Of a stretch of 64,000 nt of DNA, positions 1 to 6,850 are shown piece by piece. How positions within the stretch are numbered: position 1 is the first letter of the stretch; each line of letters begins with the position of its first letter. The notes beneath the pieces were generated by a model. It was not told where the DNA came from. It worked only from the letters and a program-made list of their open reading frames with translations, and did no database searches. This DNA comes from CAVVFX01 sp963747535 (GTDB lineage: Bacteria > Acidobacteriota > Terriglobia > Bryobacterales > Bryobacteraceae), in NCBI GenBank assembly GCA_963747535.1, contig CAVVFX010000002.1, positions 558,001 to 622,000 of the forward strand, in the 5' to 3' direction. The translations under genes were made by a program, and so were the position numbers.

Positions 1-169
1 CTAGGAGTATAGACGAACTCTCCTAGTTTGGCAAGGGGAGCGCGGACAGGCCCACGAGCAGTGTAGGACAGGCGCCAGCCAGTTGTTGGGATGAGGGGGA
101 GTGCGGGTTTGATTGTCATTCCGGAGCGCGGCGGCACACACCCTATCCTGAATGCCGCCGCGCATACTC

Positions 170-351
170 AGCCGCTAACCGCGGGGCAGGCCACGGTCCA
201 AGTTCTCCGGAACTTGCGCCTTTGCCGCCGTGAGCGAAGGTTTGGCCGCAGTTTCCGGAGAGCCGCTAACCGCGGGGCAGGCCGCGGACAAAGGTGTCCG
301 AAGCTTGCGCCATTGCCGCCGCGAGCGAAGGTTGCTGCAGTTTCTGTAAAG
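170..351. repeat. Two tandem copies of a 91-bp repeat
   Basis: Two head-to-tail units start at 170 and 261 with the identical 21 bases that begin AGCCGCTAACCGCGGGGCAG. They then diverge moderately but keep shared blocks such as CTTGCGCC and GAGCGAAGGTT. The same 21 bases occur once more, inverted, at 2877-2897. The stretch 1-372 shows no convincing gene; reading frames across it only shadow the repeat. Confidence 0.8.
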
Positions 352-372
352 CTAATGAAGAACGCTGCCGTC

Positions 373-1614
373 CTATTGGCTGTTCCGGGCGCGAAAATGG
401 TTTCGCGCTACACCTTGCGCGACTGTCTCTCCCAGTTGGCGGCCGGCCTCCAGCGAATGATAGAAGTGGAAGCCCGCATACATGCGCGCCCAGAAGACCT
501 CGTCCATCAGGTCGCGCGTATCTTCGAATACGTGTTGATGGACGCCGTCGGTGAATGCCACGCTATCCGTGACAATGTGGACCCTGGTGGTGCCGAAAAA
601 GTCCGCGATCAGGGTGGACGCCGCACCCGTCAGGCAACCGTGTGCCGCCGGATACTCGGGATGGTTGGGAGTCGTTCCGAGGGACGTCCAGGCCGGGTCG
701 GCAGGAGTATCAGCGTTTCCGCCGCCGGCGGGGATCGCCGTGACGGGTCGCCAGAAACCGTACTTGTACTTCCCGTTGAAACACCCGATGGCCGCGTCCG
801 CAACGCCGGTCCAAAGCATTGCCATGAGACGGGAGGCATCGGCGGTGCCAAGATTATTATTGGCCACCAGGTAGTTGAATGCCCGGGCATATTGTTGCCC
901 GGTGTGTTCTGTCCAATAGACTCCGATCTCGGTTTCCGCGGCGGATCGAATGGTGCTGTTAGCTCCTCCGTAATTTCGCGTCAGGTTATAGTCCCTGCTC
1001 CAAGGCTCGCTGGTCAAAGGTCTGGGAGGGTCCGGGAGTTGGTCGCTCGCCGATTTCATGGTGAACGGCCGCATCTGACCGAGCCATGGAGTCGCGGCAG
1101 CGGCATAGGCCGGCGGCGTAGGAATCCACGCCCCAGGACCCGATCCAGGCGTGTAAGTTATGTTCGCTTCGAGGCCGTCTCCCGTGCGTGCGCTGATCAC
1201 CGCCATCGCCGCCGCCTCACCTACTGCGACGCCGTTTGTCATTGCATCCGGATCCCCCATAACACCGGCTAAGGACGCGGTGAATTGAGTGTCCAGGGCC
1301 GCCTGTTGGGCGGGGAAATAGTTGACCAGAATGCGATGCGCCGCGGCCACGGCAGCGGCGTCGAGGGAAGCGTGGGAAGGTCCGGCGATGCGGTAGTAGA
1401 AGGGCTCGTGCTCGCCGGTGATGGCGTTGACGGCATCGTACATGGCGAGGCTCATGTAGGCGAACCAGACGGTGGACGCGCCGGGCGTCTTCCCTCCATT
1501 CGCCACTATCGTGGTTGACCCGATGGCGTTCCAATCCGAGACTACACTCCCGGCGCGAAGCCCGGAGGCCAGGACCAGGGGCGCGATAAACCAAAGCTTT
1601 TTGCTGCGTATCAT
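373..1614 (-). CDS. Secreted vanadium-dependent haloperoxidase / PAP2-like protein
   Basis: 413 residues. The start at 1614 is chosen because AGGAGA lies just upstream and the protein then opens with a signal peptide (MIRSKKLWFIAPLVLASG); the same frame stays open further upstream but without family character. The C-terminal half carries the phosphate/vanadate pocket layout of the family: a KYKYGFWRP block (Lys and Arg-Pro), a HPEYPAAHG block in place of the usual PSGH, and RMYAGFHFYHSLEAG with the final Arg and His. The family oxidises halides with peroxide or acts as a related acid phosphatase; which applies cannot be told from sequence. It is divergently transcribed from the ECF sigma factor next door. 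Confidence 0.8.
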   Translation of the reverse strand: MIRSKKLWFIAPLVLASGLRAGSVVSDWNAIGSTTIVANGGKTPGASTVWFAYMSLAMYDAVNAITGEHEPFYYRIAGPSHASLDAAAVAAAHRILVNYFPAQQAALDTQFTASLAGVMGDPDAMTNGVAVGEAAAMAVISARTGDGLEANITYTPGSGPGAWIPTPPAYAAAATPWLGQMRPFTMKSASDQLPDPPRPLTSEPWSRDYNLTRNYGGANSTIRSAAETEIGVYWTEHTGQQYARAFNYLVANNNLGTADASRLMAMLWTGVADAAIGCFNGKYKYGFWRPVTAIPAGGGNADTPADPAWTSLGTTPNHPEYPAAHGCLTGAASTLIADFFGTTRVHIVTDSVAFTDGVHQHVFEDTRDLMDEVFWARMYAGFHFYHSLEAGRQLGETVAQGVARNHFRARNSQ

Positions 1615-1735
1615 AACTTTTCTCCTTTTCGTGATGATTCCGGGTAACAATTCCCTGGACCTACACGCGAGAAACAGGCGCCAAAACCACAACAACAGGC
1701 AAATTTTTTTCGCGGTATCATGATCGACTACGATT

Positions 1736-2302
1736 GTGGATTCGCAAGTGTCCGATACTACGCAACTGCTTCTGGCTTGGGCCGATGGCGATGTCCGGGC
1801 GCTCGATGCGCTCACTCCGCGCGTCTATCGCGAACTGCGCCGCATGGCCGCGACGTTCATGAAGGGCGAGCGCGAGGGGCAGACGCTACAGGCCACTGCC
1901 TTAGTTCACGAAGTCTACCTGCGGCTGATCGACGTTCAAACGGTACCCTGGCACGGCAAAGCTCACTTCTTCGCGATCTGCGCCCAGATCATGCGCCGGA
2001 TCCTGGTGGACGCGGCCCGTAAGCGCGCGACCTCCAAGCACGGCGGCGGCCTCGGCCGTATTGAACTGGGCGAGGTTCACGACTTGAGCGACGGTAAGGA
2101 CCGCGAGCTCCTGGCTTTGAACGACGCGCTCGACCAATTGAAGGAGGCCGACCCACGCAAGGCGAAAATCGTGGAGCTTCGCTACTTCGGCGGATTGAGC
2201 GTGGAGGAGACTGCCGCAGTGCTGAATGTCTCGGAGGGAACGGTTACCCGGGACTGGCGTCTGGCGCGAGGGTGGCTACTCGCGGAAATCGCTAAAGCCT
2301 GA
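1736..2302 (+). CDS. ECF-type RNA polymerase sigma factor (acidobacterial type)
   Basis: 188 residues with a GTG start. It has the layout of the short ECF subfamily widespread in Acidobacteria and Planctomycetes: sigma region 2 around residues 15-85, with YRELRRMAATFMKGE, the LVHEVYLRL motif and the HFFAICAQIMRRILVD core-binding helix, then region 4 at about 130-185 with ELRYFGGLSVEETAAVLNVS and GTVTRDWRLARGWL as the DNA-reading helix. No anti-sigma gene is adjacent, so its control is unknown. It lies divergently about 120 bp from the haloperoxidase start, and both promoters must share that gap. Confidence 0.9.
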   Translation: MDSQVSDTTQLLLAWADGDVRALDALTPRVYRELRRMAATFMKGEREGQTLQATALVHEVYLRLIDVQTVPWHGKAHFFAICAQIMRRILVDAARKRATSKHGGGLGRIELGEVHDLSDGKDRELLALNDALDQLKEADPRKAKIVELRYFGGLSVEETAAVLNVSEGTVTRDWRLARGWLLAEIAKA

Positions 2303-2895
2303 ACTAGGGACAATCGCAGGATAAAATCGCCGGTGTTATGGTTTTTGCCTACGGGCTGCTACCGGTACTGTGTTAGAAAAGTGGGCAGCCAATCCTGGCC
2401 GCGGCCGGCTTTCAGCCGCGCGAGCGCGCCGCGATGGCACGTCCGTAGGGGTCTGAAACCGGCGAGGACCTGGCGACCTGGGGGTCGCTTGCGGACGGGG
2501 GCGTCCGCCCCACATTTGTGGAGCAACCAGCCTGAGACTGAGCTGCTCCAAGCCGGGCAACGCGAGCTGCAAGTACCACTACACGAGTTCGCTCGGTCCC
2601 GGCCAACCGGTACACGATCCCGATGTCATCGTCGACAACTAAACCGGTTTGAGCGATCTGTCTGCGATTTCATCCACGCCGCACGAGGAGTATGAGATTC
2701 CCTCGGTGCTCTTCGCATTTCTGCTCTGGTAAGTAAGAACGTATATGGTCGGCTCGGTCATTTCGCATACCCTCCCTACGACTGTGTGGCAACTTTCGCA
2801 TGGGGGTTTCGTCCCAGGCGTCCGGGATGTTCATAATCGGGAACACCCACAGTCAGCGAAAACTCCAGAGCGCGGGCCTGCCCCGCGGTTAGCGG
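2303..2895. other. Gene-free interval with dispersed repeat modules
   Basis: No reading frame here has protein-family character. The interval holds a copy of the GC-rich hairpin module seen elsewhere in the window (about 2475-2513, core GCGGACG...CGTCCGC followed by CCCCA) and, at its right end (2877-2897), an inverted copy of the 21 bases that begin the tandem repeats at 170 and 261. Confidence 0.6.
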
Positions 2896-3864
2896 CTATT
2901 TCGAATGGTGAAAATCAGCCTCAATCGAGCGTATCGGGTCGTGGCCCCATTCCAATGACTGTCGATCCCACCTGGCCAAATTTGCCGCGGCTTCATAGGT
3001 GGTCTGGAGAAATTCAAGCAGTACCTGATCCGGGTCCTCCGACTGTCGCACGGCTTCATAAGGCAGAATGAATTCCCGATAGTCGGAACTGTAGAACGCC
3101 GCTGCCGGCTTGACCGGCGCCTCGGAGAACCCGACTGGCTCCGGGTAGGCATAGGAATAGAACGCGGCGTACGGGACGGCGCCACCACCAGGCCAAAACC
3201 CGCAGCTGCTCACTTCGTGCGAGTATGCCTCTCGCGTGACATAATCCGGCAGGTTCGGTACCCCACCGGGATGCTGGGGAGCGACTCGCCCCGAGAAGCG
3301 CGTGACCGCCAGATCGAGGGCGCCCCAGAAAAGGTGCACGGGACTGCACTTGCCGATGAATCGCGCGCGAAATTCCTTCATGATTCGATCGGCCTGCACC
3401 AGGATTCGCCAGAACCGGTTGGCATACTCCTTTGAGTAGGCCTTGTGAGATTCGTCCTGATCGAACCTGACCGGCTCGGGAACTTCGTTCGGTTTCCGGT
3501 AGATGTCGACGTGAAGGTCGAGTTTCCCCATCTCATCCATCAGACGCCGATAGAATGCCGCTACCGATTGAGGCTCAAGTGAAAAGCCTGCTATGCGCCC
3601 GTCGCTCGACCGGATTGCCAGTCGATGATCGATGAAATCGAAGTCGATTTGAAACGTCCGAAACCCGTATGGAATTGGCGAAGTGGTGAGACCAATCGAG
3701 GTCACATAAAGCGTGACATGCCAGGAGTGATTGATCCACGGGCTTTGCACGAGGCGGATCTTGCCCACGATCTGCGTCCACATGTGCAGGGTCGCACAGG
3801 TGTCGCTCCAGGCGTCTAATGGCAAGTTCGGCCAAGCCTGTTCACGCGGATCCGCCGGGAGCAT
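2896..3864 (-). CDS. DUF5996 family protein
   Basis: 322 residues. It matches what I know of DUF5996: an N-terminal block WPNLPLDAWSDTCATLHMWT, the WINHSWHVTLYVT strand, an FQIDFDFIDHRL block, then DIYRKPNEVPEPV, SPVHLFWGALDLAVTRFSG and a C-terminal SYAYPEP block followed by EFILPYEAVR. The biochemical role of this family is unknown to me. No signal peptide or membrane segment is seen, so it should be cytoplasmic. It stands alone on the minus strand, with its start about 140 bp from the divergent response regulator. Confidence 0.85.
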   Translation of the reverse strand: MLPADPREQAWPNLPLDAWSDTCATLHMWTQIVGKIRLVQSPWINHSWHVTLYVTSIGLTTSPIPYGFRTFQIDFDFIDHRLAIRSSDGRIAGFSLEPQSVAAFYRRLMDEMGKLDLHVDIYRKPNEVPEPVRFDQDESHKAYSKEYANRFWRILVQADRIMKEFRARFIGKCSPVHLFWGALDLAVTRFSGRVAPQHPGGVPNLPDYVTREAYSHEVSSCGFWPGGGAVPYAAFYSYAYPEPVGFSEAPVKPAAAFYSSDYREFILPYEAVRQSEDPDQVLLEFLQTTYEAAANLARWDRQSLEWGHDPIRSIEADFHHSK

Positions 3865-4005
3865 CCCACAATTCTATCCTGGCCGCGCCGCCGATTCCAG
3901 GTAGCATGGTAGAGTCGTGGTCCGTAGACGATGCTTTTGCATCCGGTTTGAGTGAGAAATGAAGACGCGTGTCGAGGTTCGTGTTGCTTTGCGCCTGAGG
4001 GAAGC

Positions 4006-4650
4006 ATGAAACCACCCAGGCGCGTCGTTTTGGCGGATGACCACGCGATTGTCCGGGAAGGTTTACGCCGCATCCTGGAGCCCAGCTTCGAGATCGTGGG
4101 TGAAGTCGCGGACGGGCGCGCCCTGGTGGCAGCCGTCGAGACGCTCCGGCCCGACATCGTCATCGCCGATGTCTCCATGCCTTTGCTCAACGGCATCGAC
4201 TCGGCTCGCCAGATCCGGAAAATCACGCGGAAGGTGCGCATCATCTTCCTCACGATGCACCCCGAAGTTGCCTACGCGGCCGCGGCGCTTGGCGCGGGAG
4301 GGTCTGCGTACGTTCTGAAAAGTTCCATGGGCGCCGAGATCCTGGAGGCGATTCGAGAAGCACTCAATGGACGGATCTACGTGACGCGATCCATCGACAG
4401 GGAGGAGGTGCGGGCCCAAATGGAGCGGGCCGAACGCCGGGACGGCGTTCCCTACGAACCAACCCAGCGCCAGAGAGAGGTGCTCCAGTTGTTATCCGAG
4501 GGAAAAAGCCTCAAAGAGGTCGCCGCTATTCTCAATGTCTCCAGCAAGTCGGTCGAGTTCCACAAATACAAGATCATGAAGCAGTTAGGCCTCCGCAGCA
4601 ACGCCGAGCTGACCAAATATGCCGTCAAACTCGGCATGACACCCCTCTGA
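4006..4650 (+). CDS. NarL/FixJ-family two-component response regulator
   Basis: 214 residues. The ATG at 4006 is preferred over an upstream in-frame start at 3952 because TGAGGGA sits just before it and the receiver domain begins at once (RRVVLADDHAIVREG). The phosphoacceptor Asp lies in DIVIADVSMP and the conserved Lys in VLKSS. A LuxR-type helix-turn-helix closes the protein (TQRQREVLQLLSEGKSLKEV, then SSKSVEFHKYKIMKQLG). Such regulators pair with HisKA_3 kinases; the sensor kinase at 6851 is of that type and is the obvious partner, though this is inference from proximity. Confidence 0.92.
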   Translation: MKPPRRVVLADDHAIVREGLRRILEPSFEIVGEVADGRALVAAVETLRPDIVIADVSMPLLNGIDSARQIRKITRKVRIIFLTMHPEVAYAAAALGAGGSAYVLKSSMGAEILEAIREALNGRIYVTRSIDREEVRAQMERAERRDGVPYEPTQRQREVLQLLSEGKSLKEVAAILNVSSKSVEFHKYKIMKQLGLRSNAELTKYAVKLGMTPL

Positions 4651-4731
4651 ATTACACCCTGTAATTTAGGAGTATTCCTAATTGCGGTGCGCGTTTAATG
4701 CGACTAATCTCAGACAACGGGCGCAACGCGT

Positions 4732-5244
4732 ATGAATATAGCACGCATGGCGAATCATTTCGCAGGTGTTGAAACGGTGCAACCATACCCCGTCCTGCTG
4801 GTGAGCCCTCGTATTGACGATCATAAATCACTACAACGCATCTTTCGTACTTCGCGGGCGAAGTTGCTGGGAGCCTGCACGGCGAGTGACGCGCTGATCA
4901 CGATTCGCCGCAATGGCTCCGAGATTCCCGTGGTGATCTGCGAACAGAGTTTGCCGGATGGCGACTGGAAACTCCTGCTCGCCGAACTGCAACGGACGGC
5001 TGTTCAGTCGCGTCTCATCGTTTGTGCGCGCCTGGCCGACGAGCGCCTCTGGGTCGAGGTGCTTGACTTGGGTGCCTATGATCTTCTGCTGTGCGCTCCA
5101 TTTGTGCCCGAACAGGTTCTTCGGGCAACGGAGAGTGGGTGGCGCGCATGGGACAGCGAGGGTGGCACCAGGGTCGTCCCGCGGACCGTCCATGGAGTTA
5201 TCCCTGCCGGTCCGAAAACGTTCGCTGCGGCTAACACTATTTAA
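4732..5244 (+). CDS. Receiver-like protein with degenerate phosphorylation site
   Basis: 170 residues. The fold pattern is that of a CheY-like receiver (PVLLVSPRIDDHKSLQRIF, then PVVICEQSLPDGDWKLLL, then DLGAYDLLLCAPF), but the usual phosphoacceptor Asp is Glu (VICEQSLP) and the strand-5 Lys is absent. The protein therefore probably cannot be phosphorylated in the classical way and may work as a constitutive or protein-binding pseudo-receiver. It sits about 80 bp after the NarL-type regulator and about 25 bp before the DUF2934 gene, so it is probably part of the same signalling transcript. Confidence 0.75.
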   Translation: MNIARMANHFAGVETVQPYPVLLVSPRIDDHKSLQRIFRTSRAKLLGACTASDALITIRRNGSEIPVVICEQSLPDGDWKLLLAELQRTAVQSRLIVCARLADERLWVEVLDLGAYDLLLCAPFVPEQVLRATESGWRAWDSEGGTRVVPRTVHGVIPAGPKTFAAANTI

Positions 5245-5269
5245 ATATTAACTTCGAGGAGGATTGCAC

Positions 5270-5545
5270 ATGCCCGCACCCAGATCAACACCGCTATCGG
5301 CAGCCTTACCCACACAGGCGCCGGAACGGAGTTCGAGAACAGACCGCACCGCCGTAATCGTTGGAACGAGCCACCTGATCCCGTCCGGCGATGGGAGCTT
5401 GTCTTCCGGGCACGCACAGATGGATCCGCAAGGACTTGCACTTCTGGCGTACTCTTACTGGGATGAACGCGGATGTCAAGGCGGCTCAGCCGAAGAAGAC
5501 TGGCTTCGGGCAGAACGATTCCTTGCAACCAGCCACGGAAAATGA
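5270..5545 (+). CDS. DUF2934 family small protein
   Basis: 91 residues. The ATG at 5270 follows GAGGAGG with 7-base spacing and is a better start than the TTG at 5264. The C-terminal 40 residues carry the DUF2934 pattern: LALLAYSYWDERGCQGG followed by the tryptophan/acidic helix EEDWLRAERFL. The first half is low-complexity and probably disordered. The function of DUF2934 is unknown to me. The stop overlaps the vicinity of the next start (one base apart), suggesting coupled translation. Confidence 0.8.
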   Translation: MPAPRSTPLSAALPTQAPERSSRTDRTAVIVGTSHLIPSGDGSLSSGHAQMDPQGLALLAYSYWDERGCQGGSAEEDWLRAERFLATSHGK

Positions 5546-5546
5546 C

Positions 5547-6104
5547 ATGGCTTCTCCAGCATATCGGCCGATTGACCGCCAGTGGGACCAATTCCCAACG
5601 GAGTGGGCGATGACTCACGGCAATAGCCCGGATGGCGGGCAGCCAAAACTGCAATCGGAAAAACCCGGCGCGCACGGATTAGAAGAGCTGAGGGCCGAGT
5701 TAACCAGTTCCATCCAGAGTTGCCTGGATTGGCTGGCGGTCTCCCGGACCACCAATCCTACGGACCCCGTAGATGTCCTCACGGAACTTACCTCGCGAAA
5801 CTTGAATCTCCTGATGGACCGGCTGAGCAGTCTGGAGATGACTTTGCATGCGATTCGGGAAGGAAAGGGGAGGTGCACCTCCTGCGATGGCGTGATTCCG
5901 CTGGAGCGTCTGGATGCGGTAGGCTGGCCATCTTGTTGTGTGGCTTGTGAGGTGAACGGTGGAGAAGTTCCGCCCGCGAAGCCAGACGAGACACAGAAGA
6001 CGGCCGGAGGCGGCCATAAATCCCCGACCCAGGCGGCCTGGTGTCCAAATCGGAAAACTTATGGCGATGACGCCCACGCAGAGGATGATCAATACCGCGA
6101 GTAG
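5547..6104 (+). CDS. DksA/TraR-type C4 zinc-finger protein
   Basis: 185 residues. The ATG at 5547 begins one base after the preceding stop, so the two genes look translationally coupled; an open upstream extension in this frame lacks family character. After an N-terminal region with predicted helices (ELRAELTSSIQSCLDWL, NLLMDRLSSLEMTLHAI) comes a four-cysteine finger at about residues 118-145, CTSCDGVIPLERLDAV and CCVACE, which matches the TraR/DksA finger (CxxC-x17-CxxC with the IPxxRLxA core). DksA-like proteins bind RNA polymerase. The acidic tip of true DksA coiled coils is not evident, so an RNAP role is only likely by family. The C-terminal tail after the finger is polar and overlaps the next frame. 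Confidence 0.7.
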   Translation: MASPAYRPIDRQWDQFPTEWAMTHGNSPDGGQPKLQSEKPGAHGLEELRAELTSSIQSCLDWLAVSRTTNPTDPVDVLTELTSRNLNLLMDRLSSLEMTLHAIREGKGRCTSCDGVIPLERLDAVGWPSCCVACEVNGGEVPPAKPDETQKTAGGGHKSPTQAAWCPNRKTYGDDAHAEDDQYRE

Positions 6105-6519
6105 AGGCGTTGAGACGATTCTCTTGACTGAAGACCAGGAGCCTGTTCGGTCTTTGATGAAGATTGTGTTGAAGCAGCACGGCTATCAGGTCATCGAAGC
6201 ATCCGATGGCCATGCGGCGATTGAGGTCGCCCGGCAGCACTCCGGGGTGATTCATCTATTGGTGACCGACGTAGTGATGCCGGGGATGTGCGGTAACGAG
6301 TGATTCAGGCGGCTGAAGGTGTTGCGCCCGAATCTGAAAGTGCTCTTTACGTCTGGTTATCCCGCGGAAGTGATCGCTGAGCGCGGCGTGCTCGACTACG
6401 GTGCCGCTTACATAGCGAAGCCATTTACTCCCGACGGATTGTTACGGAAAGTGCTTGACTCATTAGCCACGCCGGCTCGTATCGCGAGCCAAAGCGCTAC
6501 CAATCGATCGCTTTTTTAA
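6061..6519 (+). pseudogene. Receiver-domain protein broken by an in-frame TGA
   Basis: A single-domain CheY-like receiver: ETILLTEDQEPVRSLMKIVL, the phosphoacceptor in LLVTDVVMPGMCGNE, then after a stop at 6301-6303 the same frame continues directly with FRRLKVLRPNLKVLFTSGYP and AAYIAKPFTPDGLL to 6519. Family members carry a Leu-type residue where the TGA lies, so one base change (for example TTA/TTG to TGA) explains the break. Conservation on both sides suggests a recent mutation, a sequencing error or stop read-through. The start at 6061 (also 6067 or 6085) overlaps the previous gene. Confidence 0.75.
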
Positions 6520-6541
6520 TTTGGAGGTTGGCTCACGCGGC

Positions 6542-6750
6542 CCATTTGAATTTCAACTTCTTGCGAGGCAGCGGGCACTTGTAATGGCGAAAGCTCGTTT
6601 CTCCGGTTTCGGTCTCGCATGGTCGGGTGAGAGGCAACGCCGCAGAAACAGCCGCAACCCAGGCCGCTTCGCACACCAAAGCCTGTCGCTTGGGCTACCA
6701 GGGGGTCGCTTGCGGACGTGGGCGTCCGCCCCACAAAAGGCCAAAGCCGC
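6542..6750. repeat. Long dispersed intergenic repeat, copy 1
   Basis: About 200 bp beginning CATTTGAATTTCAACTTCTT and ending in the hairpin GCGGACGTGGGCGTCCGC followed by CCCCACAAAAG. A second copy, alike over its whole length with scattered substitutions and a short insertion, lies at 60582-60796. The hairpin end alone recurs at about 2475-2513. Both long copies lie between genes, which fits a non-coding element. No promoter or gene is evident in 6520-6850 apart from this. Confidence 0.85.
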
Positions 6751-6850
6751 GAGCGCACGCAGGAATGCGTGTGCCACGGTTTCCCCTGCGAAGTTATTCT
6801 TCCGAACATCCGGACAGAGCTATACCCATGCGGCGTCCCTATACTAAGAC

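Noticed and set aside
91..1272. 393-codon plus-strand frame over the haloperoxidase
   Set aside because: It is the antisense shadow of a clear minus-strand gene and has no family character; its left part is repeat DNA.
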